Below, piece by piece: positions 34,428-44,357 of a stretch of DNA of 64,000 bases (position 1 is its first letter; each line of letters begins with the position of its first letter). A program made the position numbers and the translations under genes. Below the pieces are notes generated by a model. It was given only the letters and a program-made list of their open reading frames with translations. It searched no databases and was not told the DNA's origin. The DNA is from Pseudomonas putida NBRC 14164 (GTDB lineage: Bacteria; Pseudomonadota; Gammaproteobacteria; Pseudomonadales; Pseudomonadaceae): NCBI RefSeq assembly GCF_000412675.1, contig NC_021505.1, positions 4,334,501 to 4,398,500 of the forward strand, given 5' to 3'.

Positions 34428-35933
34428 TCAGTTGTTGTAGAGGTCGATGATCGCGCTGACGGCCTGGTTCTTGACCTTGGCCAGGTCATTACGGGCCTGC
34501 TCGATACGCTCGAGGTAGGCATCGTCGATATCGCCGGTGACGTACTCACCGTTGAACACCGCGCAATCGAAGTGATCGATCTTGATCTTGCCGCCACCGA
34601 CCGAGTCGATCAGGTCTGGCAGGTCCTGATAGATCAGCCAGTCGGCGCCAATCAACTCGGCCACTTGTTCGGTGGTACGGTTGTGGGCGATCAGTTCGTG
34701 AACACTCGGCATGTCGATGCCGTAGACGTTGGGGTAGCGTACTGCCGGGGCTGCGGAGCAGAAGTAGACATTCTTGGCGCCGGCTTCGCGGGCCATCTGG
34801 ATGATCTGCTTGCAGGTGGTGCCGCGCACGATCGAGTCGTCCACCAGCATCACGTTCTTGCCGCGGAACTCCAGTTCGATGGCGTTGAGCTTCTGGCGTA
34901 CCGATTTCTTGCGCGCGGCCTGGCCGGGCATGATGAAGGTACGGCCAATGTAGCGGTTCTTGACGAAGCCTTCGCGGAACTTGACGCCTAGGCGGTTGGC
35001 CAGCTCCAGCGCGGCAGTGCGGCTGGTGTCCGGGATCGGGATGACCACGTCGATGTCATGCTCCGGGCGTTCGCGCATGATCTTGTCGGCCAGTTTCTCA
35101 CCCATGCGCAGACGGGCCTTGTACACCGAAATACCGTCGATGATCGAGTCCGGGCGCGCCAGGTAGACGTGCTCGAAAATGCATGGCTGCAGTTTTGGCG
35201 ATTCGGCGCACTGCTTGGTGAACAGCTGGCCTTCTTCGGTGATGTACACCGCTTCGCCCGGCGCCAGGTCGCGGATCAGGGTGAAGCCGAGCACGTCCAG
35301 GGCCACGCTTTCCGAGGCGATCATGTATTCCACGCCTTCGTCGGTGTGACGCTGGCCGAACACCACCGGACGGATGCCGTGGGGGTCGCGGAAACCGACG
35401 ATGCCGTACCCGGTGACCATCGCCACCACGGCGTAACCGCCTACGCAGCGGCTGTGCACGTGGGAAACAGCAGCGAACACGTCTTCTTCGGTCGGCTGCA
35501 GCTTGCCGCGCACCGCCAGCTCATGGGCGAACACGTTCAGCAGCACTTCCGAGTCGGAGTTGGTGTTGACGTGGCGCAGGTCGGACTCGTAGATCTCCTT
35601 GGCCAACTGCTCGACGTTGGTCAGGTTGCCGTTGTGGGCCAGGGTGATGCCATATGGCGAGTTGACGTAGAACGGCTGGGCCTCGGCCGAGGTCGAGCTG
35701 CCCGCAGTCGGGTAGCGCACGTGGCCAATGCCCATGCTGCCTACCAGGCGCTGCATGTGGCGCTGCTGGAAGACGTCGCGCACCAGGCCATTATCCTTGC
35801 GCAGGAACAACCGGCCGTCATGGCTGGTCACGATACCGGCAGCGTCCTGGCCGCGGTGCTGGAGGACCGTAAGCGCGTCATACAGCGCCTGATTGACGTT
35901 CGACTTACCGACGATACCGACGATGCCACACAT
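34428..35933 (-). CDS. purF: Amidophosphoribosyltransferase
   Basis: 501 residues from ATG 35933, giving MCGIVGIVGKS with the Cys2 nucleophile exposed after Met removal; the frame's earlier ATG would hide it. It catalyses the first step of purine synthesis. The N-terminal glutaminase domain has HRGQDAAG and GHVRYPTAGSS; the C-terminal phosphoribosyltransferase domain has the PRPP loop VMLVDDSIVRGTT. It lies 42 bases after cvpA and 16 before metZ. Confidence 0.97.
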   Translation of the reverse strand: MCGIVGIVGKSNVNQALYDALTVLQHRGQDAAGIVTSHDGRLFLRKDNGLVRDVFQQRHMQRLVGSMGIGHVRYPTAGSSTSAEAQPFYVNSPYGITLAHNGNLTNVEQLAKEIYESDLRHVNTNSDSEVLLNVFAHELAVRGKLQPTEEDVFAAVSHVHSRCVGGYAVVAMVTGYGIVGFRDPHGIRPVVFGQRHTDEGVEYMIASESVALDVLGFTLIRDLAPGEAVYITEEGQLFTKQCAESPKLQPCIFEHVYLARPDSIIDGISVYKARLRMGEKLADKIMRERPEHDIDVVIPIPDTSRTAALELANRLGVKFREGFVKNRYIGRTFIMPGQAARKKSVRQKLNAIELEFRGKNVMLVDDSIVRGTTCKQIIQMAREAGAKNVYFCSAAPAVRYPNVYGIDMPSVHELIAHNRTTEQVAELIGADWLIYQDLPDLIDSVGGGKIKIDHFDCAVFNGEYVTGDIDDAYLERIEQARNDLAKVKNQAVSAIIDLYNN

Positions 35934-35975
35934 GCGACGCAACCCCTACTTTGACGAAACTTGAGTGAATAGCGC

Positions 35976-36533
35976 TCAGGGCCGGGACGGACCGAGCAAC
36001 TGTTCCTTGAACGGAAGATCAGCCGGAGCGCTGATCAACCCACTGGGCGACCACTGGCCGGTGAAACCCAAAATCAGGTTTTTCGACCAGTCGGCGACCA
36101 AGAGAAATTGTGGTATCAGGCGTGATTCCTGCCACCAGGTGTCTTGTTGAACAGGCCCCAGGCTGATCAGGCCGATGGCCACCACTACCAGCAAGGCCCC
36201 GCGCGCGGCGCCGAAGGCCATGCCCAGGAAACGATCAGTACCGGACAGCCCGGTCACACGGATCAGCTCACCGACGAGGAAGTTGACCATGGCCCCCACC
36301 AGCAAGGTGGCGACGAAAAGAATGGCGCAGCCGGCGATGACGCGCATCGATGGCGTCTGGATATAGCTCTCAAGATACACCGAGAGCGAACCGCCGAACA
36401 TCCAGGCAACCGCACCGGCAATGATCCAGATGAGCAAAGACAAGGCTTCCTTGACGAAGCCGCGCTTGAGACTGATCAGTGTGGAGACGGCGATGATCGC
36501 GATGATCGCCCAATCAACCAAGGTAAATGCCAC
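35976..36533 (-). CDS. cvpA: CvpA family membrane protein
   Basis: 185 residues with four membrane helices (about 6-23, 29-47, 65-87, 103-123). The pattern WAIIAIIAVSTLISLKRGF, KEALSLLIWIIAG and GMAFGAARGALLVVVAIG matches CvpA, needed for colicin V production in E. coli and linked elsewhere to envelope and bile-salt resistance. Directly upstream of purF, as in many gammaproteobacteria. Confidence 0.93.
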   Translation of the reverse strand: MAFTLVDWAIIAIIAVSTLISLKRGFVKEALSLLIWIIAGAVAWMFGGSLSVYLESYIQTPSMRVIAGCAILFVATLLVGAMVNFLVGELIRVTGLSGTDRFLGMAFGAARGALLVVVAIGLISLGPVQQDTWWQESRLIPQFLLVADWSKNLILGFTGQWSPSGLISAPADLPFKEQLLGPSRP

Positions 36534-36619
36534 GGTGCTGCCTGCATACGTTTGAGGCGGCGCATTTTACCAGAGCGACGGGCTGGGAGTAAGCGGAATG
36601 TGGGGTGGATTGGTGTTGG

Positions 36620-36708
36620 GCGATTCGCGGGTAAACCCGTTCCCACAGGGACCGCGCCACAGCATGGTCTGCTCACATCCTGTGGGAACGGGTTTACCCG
36701 CGAATGGC
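36620..36708. repeat. REP pair, GGGTAAACCCG(T)TCC variant
   Basis: CGATTCGCGGGTAAACCCGT then TCCCACAGG faces CCTGTGGGAACGGGTTTACC then CGCGAATGG across about 29 bases. Both arms carry the paired change to GTTCC/GGAAC, which keeps the duplex. In the cvpA-dedD gap, 21 bases beyond the dedD-like stop. Confidence 0.9.
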
Positions 36709-36729
36709 CAGCAAGGCCGCTACTGGGTA

Positions 36730-37395
36730 TCAGCTGCGCTCTGGCTGGAAACGCACCACAAAGCCCTTGAGGCTGTTCTGGCGGTTGATGGCGTCGCGCG
36801 TGCGCTCGGCTTCGGCCCGCTCGATCAACGGCCCGACATACACCCGGTTCATCCCGCCCGCCGAGCGGATATAGGCGTTGTAGCCCTGACTGCGCAGCGT
36901 TTGCTGCAGCTTCTCGGCACCGGCTCGGTTGGACAGGCTGGCCAACTGGATGGACCAGCTGACAGGCAAGCCATTGACGTCGATTTTCGAGGGGGCAGCT
37001 GGCTTGGCCACTGCCGTGGCAGGTGCCGGGGTGGCCGCCGGCCTGGGCTCGACCTTGGGTGCCGGGACCTGCGGCTTGGCCGGCTGAACCTGCGCCTGGG
37101 TCTGCGGCGATGGAGTAATTGGCTGGCTGGGTGTAGCGGCCGGCGCAGTGGACTCGTCGACCACCACCGGTGGCTGCTGCGGCTCTTCAGGAATGACCTG
37201 CGGCTCCGGCACGGCGACCGGGTCCACTTTCACTTCCGGCAGGCTTGGCATGGCCGGTGCCTGCGGGGCTTCGACGTGCACCTGGCGCATCTCGTCCTCG
37301 CGGGTGAACAGCATCGGCAGGAAAATAACCGCCAGCGCCACCAGCACCAGCGCACCCACCATGCGCTGTTTCATCCCTTTATCCAGCACTGCCAT
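36730..37395 (-). CDS. SPOR-domain membrane protein (DedD-like)
   Basis: 221 residues: short cytoplasmic start, one membrane helix (VGALVLVALAVIFLPMLF, about 13-30), a long Pro/Ala/Gln-rich periplasmic linker, and a C-terminal SPOR domain (about 143-218, SWSIQLASLSNRAGAEKLQQ through VYVGPLIERAEAERTRD). SPOR domains bind denuded septal peptidoglycan, so it probably acts at division like DedD. Its start overlaps the end of folC by 17 bases. Confidence 0.88.
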   Translation of the reverse strand: MAVLDKGMKQRMVGALVLVALAVIFLPMLFTREDEMRQVHVEAPQAPAMPSLPEVKVDPVAVPEPQVIPEEPQQPPVVVDESTAPAATPSQPITPSPQTQAQVQPAKPQVPAPKVEPRPAATPAPATAVAKPAAPSKIDVNGLPVSWSIQLASLSNRAGAEKLQQTLRSQGYNAYIRSAGGMNRVYVGPLIERAEAERTRDAINRQNSLKGFVVRFQPERS

Positions 37396-38686
37396 CTACT
37401 CCACCCTCCTGGGCGTGCCGCTCCAGCCACTCCAGCGCCTGGGCAACACAGAAAAACGAACCGAACAGCAAGATCTGATCATCCGCCGTCGCCTGCGCGC
37501 ATTGCCCTTCAAGGGCGGCATCGACGCTGACATAAGACTTCACCGCAGCACCGAGGTTCGTCAAGGCCGTGGCCAGTTCCGCAGCCGGGCGGCTGCGGGG
37601 GGTATCCAGGGGCGCCACGGCCCAGTCGTCGACCAGGCCCTGCAGCGGCGCCACAACGCCGTCCAGGTCCTTGTCGGCGAGCAGGCCGAACACCGCCAGG
37701 CGACGCCCTTTGAGCGGTCGGGCCGCCAGGCGCCGAGCCAGGTACTCCGCTGCATGGGGGTTGTGCCCCACATCCAGCAGCAGCTCCACCGGCTTGCCCT
37801 GCCAGTTCAGCAGGCGGCGGTCGAGGCGGCCGGTGATACGGGTCGCCAGCAGTGCCTGGCGCACCTGCGCGGCATCCCACGGCAGCCCCATCAGCAGGTA
37901 AGCCTGCAGGGCCAGCGTGGCGTTTTCCATGGGCAGGTCAAGCAAAGGCAGGTCACGCAGTTCTACCTGCGCACCATCAGCCGCCGTACCGCGCCAGCTC
38001 CAGTTGCCATCGGCACTGGCCAGATCGAAGTCACGACCGCGCAGGAACAGCGGCGCTGCCAGTTCGGCAGCCTTGTCCAGCAACGGCTTCGGCGGGTCCA
38101 GGTCACCACACAGGGCCGGCTTGCCCGCGCGGAAGATGCCGGCCTTCTCGAAGGCCACAAGCTCGCGAGTATCGCCCAGGTAATCGACATGGTCGACGCC
38201 GATACTGGTCACCAGGGCCAGGTCGGCATCCACCATGTTCACGGTGTCCAGGCGGCCACCAAGGCCCACTTCCAGCACCACGGCATCCAGCTGCGACTGG
38301 TAGAACAACCAGAACGCGGCCAGCGTGCCCATCTCGAAGTAGGTCAGGGAAATTTCGCCCCGCGCCGCCTCGACGGCGGCAAAGGCTTCGCACAGGCGCT
38401 CATCACTGGCCTCTTGGCCATCGATCACTACCCGCTCGTTGTAACGCAACAGGTGCGGCGAGCTGTACACGCCGACCTTGAGCCCCTGGGCGCGCAGCAG
38501 CGAGGCCACGAAGGCGCAGGTCGAGCCCTTGCCGTTGGTGCCGGTCACCGTCACTACGCGTGGCGCCAGCTTGCCCAGCGCCAGCCGGGCAAGCACCTTC
38601 TGCGACCGCTCCAGGCCCATGTCGATGGCCGAGGGGTGCAACTGCTCGAGGTAGGCGAGCCATTCGCCCAGGGATCGTTGTTTCAT
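37379..38686 (-). CDS. folC: Folylpolyglutamate synthase / dihydrofolate synthase
   Basis: 435 residues from ATG 38686, which shares its A with the accD stop (TGATG). It joins glutamate to dihydropteroate and extends folate polyglutamates. The Mur-ligase ATP loop GTNGKGST is at residues 48-55, followed by YSSPHLLRYNERV and, later, EVGLGGRLDTVN and GVDHVDYLGDT. The C-terminal domain has LLDVGHNPHAAEYLA. Part of the conserved truA-trpF-accD-folC-dedD-cvpA-purF order. Confidence 0.96.
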   Translation of the reverse strand: MKQRSLGEWLAYLEQLHPSAIDMGLERSQKVLARLALGKLAPRVVTVTGTNGKGSTCAFVASLLRAQGLKVGVYSSPHLLRYNERVVIDGQEASDERLCEAFAAVEAARGEISLTYFEMGTLAAFWLFYQSQLDAVVLEVGLGGRLDTVNMVDADLALVTSIGVDHVDYLGDTRELVAFEKAGIFRAGKPALCGDLDPPKPLLDKAAELAAPLFLRGRDFDLASADGNWSWRGTAADGAQVELRDLPLLDLPMENATLALQAYLLMGLPWDAAQVRQALLATRITGRLDRRLLNWQGKPVELLLDVGHNPHAAEYLARRLAARPLKGRRLAVFGLLADKDLDGVVAPLQGLVDDWAVAPLDTPRSRPAAELATALTNLGAAVKSYVSVDAALEGQCAQATADDQILLFGSFFCVAQALEWLERHAQEGGVDGSAG

Positions 38687-39579
38687 CACGCGACGGCAGC
38701 CGCCTCACGCGCTTGCTCCGGGGTTTCCTGGCCGGTCATCTGCGCCAGCAGGCGGGCCAGGCGCGGGCGCAGTTCGCCACGGGAGATGATCAGGTCGATA
38801 GCACCGTGCTCAAGCAGGAACTCGCTGCGCTGGAAGCCTTCTGGCAGCTTCTCGCGTACGGTCTGCTCGATCACACGTGGGCCAGCGAAGCCGATCAGGG
38901 CCTTTGGCTCACCGACGATGACGTCGCCGAGCATCGCCAGGCTGGCGGAAACGCCGCCGTATACCGGGTCGGTCAGCACCGAGATGAACGGGATGCCTTC
39001 TTCGCGCAGGCGCGCCAGCACGGCCGAAGTCTTGGCCATCTGCATCAGCGAGATCAGCGCTTCCTGCATGCGCGCACCACCCGAAGCGGAGAAGCAGACC
39101 ATTGGGCAGCGGTGTTCCAGGGCGTAGTTGGCCGCACGCACGAAGCGCTCGCCGACAATGGCCCCCATGGAGCCGCCCATGAACGAGAATTCGAAGGCGC
39201 TGACCACGATCGGCATGCCCATCAGGGTGCCGCTCATGGAGATCAGCGCGTCCTTTTCGCCGGTCTGCTTCTGGGCGCCGGTCAGGCGGTCCTTGTACTT
39301 CTTGCCGTCACGGAACTTGAGGCGGTCGACCGGCTCCAGGTCGGCACCCAGTTCGGCACGGCCTTCCGCGTCGAGGAAGATATCGATGCGCGCACGTGCG
39401 CCGATGCGCATGTGGTGGTTGCACTTGGGGCAGACATCCAGGGTCTTTTCCAGCTCCGGACGATACAGCACGGCCTCGCAGGACGGGCACTTGTGCCACA
39501 GGCCCTCAGGCACCGAGCTCTTCTTCACCTCGGAACGCATGATCGAAGGGATCAGTTTGTCGACTAACCAGTTGCTCAT
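38686..39579 (-). CDS. accD: Acetyl-CoA carboxylase carboxyltransferase subunit beta
   Basis: 297 residues from ATG 39579 with GGAGAAAG eight bases upstream. Together with AccA it moves the carboxyl group from biotin to acetyl-CoA, the first step of fatty-acid synthesis. A four-cysteine zinc ribbon (CPSC ... CPKC, about residues 22-44) precedes the crotonase-like core with SGGARMQEALISLMQMAK. Complete. Confidence 0.97.
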   Translation of the reverse strand: MSNWLVDKLIPSIMRSEVKKSSVPEGLWHKCPSCEAVLYRPELEKTLDVCPKCNHHMRIGARARIDIFLDAEGRAELGADLEPVDRLKFRDGKKYKDRLTGAQKQTGEKDALISMSGTLMGMPIVVSAFEFSFMGGSMGAIVGERFVRAANYALEHRCPMVCFSASGGARMQEALISLMQMAKTSAVLARLREEGIPFISVLTDPVYGGVSASLAMLGDVIVGEPKALIGFAGPRVIEQTVREKLPEGFQRSEFLLEHGAIDLIISRGELRPRLARLLAQMTGQETPEQAREAAAVA

Positions 39580-39795
39580 GCTTTCTTTCTCCAGTATTGG
39601 CAAGCGGGGGTCGGCTTCACCGGCCCTGCCCTGCCCTTGAGCTCAAAATCTTTTATGAAACGATGATGGACCGGCCGCCGGGGCTTCCAGCGTGCCACTC
39701 CACCGCTAATGTGTTGTTGTGCCGCCACCGGCGGCTGCCCCGCAGGGCTGCGAAAGCTATGGACGATGGCGCGCAGCCAGCCGTCACATCTGCCA

Positions 39796-40416
39796 TCACG
39801 CCTGTTTCACCGCCTGCATGAAGGCCTCGATCTTCGCCGCGTCCTTGATGCCCTTGGCCTGTTCGACGCCACCGCTGACATCCACCGCATAAGGCCGCAC
39901 CTGGGCAATCGCCTGGCCGACGTTATCGGCCGACAGCCCGCCCGCCAGGATGATGGGCTTGCTCAGGTGTGCCGGCACCAGTGACCAGTCGAACGCTTCA
40001 CCGGTTCCCCCGGGTACGCCTGCCACGTAGGTGTCCAGCAATATGCCGCGGGCCCCTGCGTAAAGCTGGCAGGCCGCTTCCAGGTCATCGCCCGGGCGCA
40101 CACGCAGGGCCTTTATCCAGGGGCGGTGGTAGCCTTCGCAGTCTTGCGGGGTTTCATCGCCGTGGAACTGTAGCAGGTCCAGCGGAACCACTTCGAGGAT
40201 CTCGTTCAGCTCGCAACGCGAAGCGTTGACAAACAGCCCGACCGTGGTCACGAACGGTGGCAACTCGGCAATGATCGCCCGTGCCTGTCGCACGTCCACG
40301 GCCCGCGGGCTTTTGGCATAGAAGACAAAGCCGATGGCATCGGCACCCGCTTCGGCAGCGGCCAGTGCGTCTTCGATACGGGTAATCCCGCAGATCTTGC
40401 TGCGAACATTGCTCAT
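39796..40416 (-). CDS. trpF: Phosphoribosylanthranilate isomerase
   Basis: 206 residues. Tryptophan-pathway TIM barrel with the usual signatures: KICGITR at the N-terminus with the catalytic Cys, GFVFYAKSPRAV, LLQFHGDE, LLDTY (catalytic Asp) and ILAGGLSADNV, then VDVSGGVE near the end. Lies between truA and accD, separated from accD by 216 bases in which no gene or clear terminator is visible. Confidence 0.96.
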   Translation of the reverse strand: MSNVRSKICGITRIEDALAAAEAGADAIGFVFYAKSPRAVDVRQARAIIAELPPFVTTVGLFVNASRCELNEILEVVPLDLLQFHGDETPQDCEGYHRPWIKALRVRPGDDLEAACQLYAGARGILLDTYVAGVPGGTGEAFDWSLVPAHLSKPIILAGGLSADNVGQAIAQVRPYAVDVSGGVEQAKGIKDAAKIEAFMQAVKQA

Positions 40417-40477
40417 GGACAGCGAACCCTGATTGTTACGGTGAAAGGCCGGATGTTAGCAAATGGCTTTTCGTCCG

Positions 40478-41338
40478 TCAGTCTGCCAACGCTTCGTAGC
40501 CGGTCAAAAAGTGTGGGCCGATGTAACGCTGGGGCAGCACATATTCCTCGGGGTACTCCACCTTGACCAGGTAAAGCCCGTACGGATGGGCGGTGACCCC
40601 GGCTTCACGGCGGTCGCGCCCTTCCAGCACTTCACGCGCCCAGGTGACCGGGCGCTCGCCGGCGCCGATGGCTGTCAGCACACCGACAATGTTACGCACC
40701 ATGTGGTGCAGGAAGGCGGTGGCGCGCACGTCCAGCACGATCATCTGGCCATGGCGGGTAACGCGCAGGTGATAGATGTGCTTGATCGGCGACTTGGCCT
40801 GGCACTGGCTGGCGCGGAAGGCGCTGAAGTCGTGGGTGCCAAGCAGGAACTGCGCCGCTTCGGCCATGCGCTCGACATCCAGCGGGCGGTGGTTCCAGGT
40901 CACTTCCTCGGCCAGGTGCGCCGGGCGGATCGGGTCGTTGTAGATGACGTAGCGGTAGCGCCGGGCACACGCCTTGAAGCGGGCATGGAAGTCGGCCGGC
41001 ATCGGCCGCGACCAGACCACGCTGATGTCGTGCGGCAGGTTGAAGTTGGTGCCCAGGGTCCAGGCGCGCTCGTCGCGTACGGCGCGGGTATCGAAATGCA
41101 CGATCTGCCCGCAGCCATGCACGCCGGCATCGGTACGCCCGGCGCAGATCACCGAAATCGGTTCGTTGGCGACCTTGGACAACGCTTGTTCCAGCGCTTG
41201 CTGCACACTGGGCACTCCACTGGCCTGACGCTGCCAGCCGCGATAGCGGGCGCCCTTGTATTCCACGCCCAGGGCGATTCGGGAGTAGCCTTCGGCCGCG
41301 GATTCGGCGGCAGCGGTGTCGATGATGTCCAAGCGCAT
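40478..41338 (-). CDS. truA: tRNA pseudouridine synthase A (positions 38-40)
   Basis: 286 residues from ATG 41338 (MRLDIIDTAAAESAAEGYSR). The catalytic aspartate is in CAGRTDAGVHG. Other family motifs are ALGVEYKGARYRGWQRQ, RRYRYVIYNDP, HDFSAFRASQCQAKSP and ATAFLHHMVRNIVG. The first roughly 17 residues before the conserved core are variable, so a slightly later start cannot be ruled out. Confidence 0.95.
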   Translation of the reverse strand: MRLDIIDTAAAESAAEGYSRIALGVEYKGARYRGWQRQASGVPSVQQALEQALSKVANEPISVICAGRTDAGVHGCGQIVHFDTRAVRDERAWTLGTNFNLPHDISVVWSRPMPADFHARFKACARRYRYVIYNDPIRPAHLAEEVTWNHRPLDVERMAEAAQFLLGTHDFSAFRASQCQAKSPIKHIYHLRVTRHGQMIVLDVRATAFLHHMVRNIVGVLTAIGAGERPVTWAREVLEGRDRREAGVTAHPYGLYLVKVEYPEEYVLPQRYIGPHFLTGYEALAD

Positions 41339-41430
41339 GAAACCTGTGGGGTGTACGGAATGGCGGGGATTATAACGACAACGGCAGCCTTGTAGGGCTG
41401 CCATTGGAGGTGTGTAGCGCTTGCGGGCGT

Positions 41431-41519
41431 CTTCGCGGGCGCGCCCGCTCCCACAGGTTACTCACAAGGTCGAAGACTTGTGGAGACCCTGTGGGAGCGG
41501 GCAAGCCCGCGAAGAGGCC
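41431..41519. repeat. REP pair, GGGCGCGCCC / GGGCAAGCCC arms
   Basis: CTTCGCGGGCGCGCCCGCTC then CCACAGG faces CCTGTGGGAGCGGGCAAGCC then CGCGAAGAGGCC. The arms differ by a few bases in the stem loop (GCGC versus CAAG). It lies 13 bases beyond the fimV stop. Confidence 0.9.
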
Positions 41520-41532
41520 TGCCCTGCTTGCA

Positions 41533-44286
41533 TCAGACCAGGCGAGAGAGCATGTCCTCGGCTTCCTGGCGCTGGGTGTCGTCGCCGTCCTTGACCACTT
41601 CATCAAGGATGTCGCGCGCGCCCTGGTTGTCGCCCATGTCGATGTAGGCGCGGGCCAGGTCGAGCTTGGTGGCTACTTCGTCACTGCCGGAGAAGAAGTC
41701 GAAGTCCAGGTCGTCCAAGGGCTCGGGCTCAGGTTGCGCAACCGCGTCCTCGCTGGTGAAGTGTGGCTCCAGCGATGGCGATTCGAGGCTCTGCGACAGC
41801 TTGTCCAGCTCGGCGTTGACGTCGTCCAGCTCCGAGGCAAAGCTTTTGGCGGCCGGCGAATCGTCGTCCAGCGACAGCGACAGGTCGAAGTCCGACGGCA
41901 TGTCGAACTCGGAAACCGGGTCAAACTCCGGCACGCTGTCGAAGGCAGCCAGTTCGGCGGCGATGTCCACGGGGGCCTCTTCCACCGCTTGCGGGGCGGC
42001 CGGGGCAACCGGCTCAGTGACATCGAGGTCGAAATCGGACAGGTCCACCGCAGGCTGTGGCTCTGCCTGGGCCAGCATGGCCTCGAAATCAGCGTCGGCG
42101 TCGGCTTGCAGTTCGGCATCCACGGCAAACGGCTGCTCTTCTGGCTGAGCCTCTTCCAGCGCTGGCTCATCCAGCACAGGCTCGGCAATTACCAGCTCGT
42201 CGGGTACAGGTTCCTGTGCCGCCGGCTCGTCCAGCAACGGCGCTGCCAGCGGATCTTCTTCCGGCAGGTCTTCACCCAGGCTCAGGTCAAAGTCGCTGTC
42301 CAGGTCCGGCTCATCCAGACCCGGTGCATCAAGGATTGGCACTTCTTCGAAGGCGTCCAGCTCGGCTTCAGGCTCTGCTTGCGCCAAAGCCTCCGGCTCA
42401 GCGTCCGCCCCTGGCTCGAACTCAGGCACCTCGTCAGGCACCACATCGGCAACCACCGGCGCCTCAGGCTCGTCGTGCAGCAGCTCCTGCACGTACTGCT
42501 CATCCATTTCGGCAGCCAGTGCCGCCGCACCCAGGCCGGCCGCGGCCAGGCCAAGCATGGCCGGGTAGCGCTCTTTCAGGTCGGCAACCTGGGCAGTGTT
42601 CTGCTCGCTGGCCGGCAGCTTGCGCTCCTGTTCGGCAAACGCGCTCTGGTCACCCTGGCGGGCGTACACATCCATCAGTTTCAGGCGCAGGTCGTCACGC
42701 TCTGGCGCGGCGGCCACAGCGGGCTCCAGCAGCTCGGTGGCGCGGTTCAGGCGGCCCTCGGCCAGGCATTGGTCGACTTCGGCCAACAGCGCGGCGTGCG
42801 GATGTGCGTACGGCTCGGGCTCGAGTTCTGCCTCGGCGGCTGGCGCTGCCACTTTCTCCGCAGCAACGGCAGCGGCAGCCGAAGCTGCGACCACGGCTGG
42901 CGACAAGGTCACGCTCGGCTCCGAGACTTCGACGCCGTCGAGGCTCTCGGTATCAGTGTCAAAACCTGGGGCTTGCTCTTCTTCCAGCGCCCGCGCCATG
43001 CGCAGGTGCTTTTCAGCTTCTTGCTGGGCCTTGCGCTTGCGCGCCAGCAACCACAGCAGCAACGCCAGCACCAGAATGCTGGAGCCGGCAATCAACCCAA
43101 GCAGCCACGGGTTGCCCAGGACCTGGTCGAGTGCACTGTTCGGCTGGGTGGCTGGCGCAGGCTTGGCGGCCGGCACCGGCTTGGGCGCGGTATCGGCGGC
43201 AGCAGGTGCCGGCTTGACCACCGGCTGGGCTGCCGCTGCTGGCTGCGCCGGCGTTGCAGCAGCCACTGCCGGGGCGGCTGCACCCTGGGCTTCAAGGCGC
43301 GCCAGCTGGTCGTTCTTCAGCTCGATCAGACGCTGCAGCTTGTCCAGCTGGCTCTGCAGGTCGGTCATGCGGCTTTTCAGTTCGTCGTTGTCGCGGCGGC
43401 TGGTGTCCAGGCTTTCCTGGGCCACGGCCAGCTTGTCGTTGAGTGCCTTGGCCTGGCCGGCACCGGTCTGGTTACCCGGGCTTACCAGGCGCAGGTTGTC
43501 ACCCTGGGCGATGCGCGCCGGGGCAGCTTCGGCGGCGCCACGGCGGGTAGCGTCGAGCTGGCGGGCACGCGGGCCCAGGCGGCGGCCTTCACGCCAGGCG
43601 GCATACTGTTCGGCCACCTCGCTGTTTGCCTCGCCCTGGGCAATGTTCTGGATCTGCTGCTGGTCGGGCAGGCGCAGTACCTGGCCAACCTTCAGCTGGT
43701 TGATGTTGTTGCCGATGAAGGCGTCGGGGTTCAGCGCCTGGATCGCGATCATGGTCTGCTGGATCGAGCCACCCTGGGTGTTGCGCGCAGCAATCTGCCA
43801 CAGGGTGTCGCGGCGCTGGGTGGTGTAGCTGCTGGCACCGGTTGTGGCCGGTGTGACATTGCCTGCTGCTGGCTTGTCGCCCTGGGCCTTGGCCTGGTCG
43901 AGCAGCACGCTGTAGTCGCGCAGCAGGCGGCCCTGCGGCCACATCACCTGGACCAGGAACTTGACCACTGGCCCCGGCAGCGGCTGGCTGGAGGTAACCC
44001 GCAGCACGCTCTTGCCGTTGGGGTTGATCACCGGTGTGAAGGTCAGGTCTTCGAGGTAGGTCGGAAACGCCACCCCGGCCTTGCTGAACTCTTCCGGTGG
44101 CGCCAGGCTTGGCGCCACTTCGGCGGCCTTGAGGTCGCGCACGTCGAGCAATTCGATCTCGGCGTCCAGCGGCTGATTCTGTGCCGACTTCAGGGTCAGC
44201 TCCCCCAGGCCCAGCGCATTCGCCATGCCAGACGACAGCGCGGATGCTGCAGCCATGGCCAGAACCAGTTTGCGAATTCGAAGCAT
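41533..44286 (-). CDS. fimV: FimV-like polar hub protein
   Basis: 917 residues. A signal peptide (about 1-25, ending MANALG) is followed by the conserved N-terminal periplasmic domain (LGELTLKSAQNQPLDAEIEL), a LysM peptidoglycan-binding motif (about 155-208, RRDTLWQIAARNTQGG), a coiled coil (about 270-325), and one membrane helix (LGLIAGSSILVLALLLWLLA, about 394-413). The cytoplasmic part has TPR-like repeats, a very long Asp/Glu/Ala/Pro-rich stretch, and the conserved C-terminal FimV domain (KLDLARAYIDMGDNQGARDI). FimV localises polar machinery including type IV pili and cyclic-nucleotide signalling in Pseudomonas. Confidence 0.93.
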   Translation of the reverse strand: MLRIRKLVLAMAAASALSSGMANALGLGELTLKSAQNQPLDAEIELLDVRDLKAAEVAPSLAPPEEFSKAGVAFPTYLEDLTFTPVINPNGKSVLRVTSSQPLPGPVVKFLVQVMWPQGRLLRDYSVLLDQAKAQGDKPAAGNVTPATTGASSYTTQRRDTLWQIAARNTQGGSIQQTMIAIQALNPDAFIGNNINQLKVGQVLRLPDQQQIQNIAQGEANSEVAEQYAAWREGRRLGPRARQLDATRRGAAEAAPARIAQGDNLRLVSPGNQTGAGQAKALNDKLAVAQESLDTSRRDNDELKSRMTDLQSQLDKLQRLIELKNDQLARLEAQGAAAPAVAAATPAQPAAAAQPVVKPAPAAADTAPKPVPAAKPAPATQPNSALDQVLGNPWLLGLIAGSSILVLALLLWLLARKRKAQQEAEKHLRMARALEEEQAPGFDTDTESLDGVEVSEPSVTLSPAVVAASAAAAVAAEKVAAPAAEAELEPEPYAHPHAALLAEVDQCLAEGRLNRATELLEPAVAAAPERDDLRLKLMDVYARQGDQSAFAEQERKLPASEQNTAQVADLKERYPAMLGLAAAGLGAAALAAEMDEQYVQELLHDEPEAPVVADVVPDEVPEFEPGADAEPEALAQAEPEAELDAFEEVPILDAPGLDEPDLDSDFDLSLGEDLPEEDPLAAPLLDEPAAQEPVPDELVIAEPVLDEPALEEAQPEEQPFAVDAELQADADADFEAMLAQAEPQPAVDLSDFDLDVTEPVAPAAPQAVEEAPVDIAAELAAFDSVPEFDPVSEFDMPSDFDLSLSLDDDSPAAKSFASELDDVNAELDKLSQSLESPSLEPHFTSEDAVAQPEPEPLDDLDFDFFSGSDEVATKLDLARAYIDMGDNQGARDILDEVVKDGDDTQRQEAEDMLSRLV

Positions 44287-44357
44287 GACCTCTTCCCTTG
44301 TATGAATCGTCCCGAAACCTGCAAGCAGAGCAGGACAAAAGTGCTCGCCAGTATCTT

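Noticed and set aside
39580..39795. accD-trpF intergenic gap, searched for a small gene or leader
   Set aside because: Short frames have no SD and no recognisable product; no convincing hairpin with a T-run.
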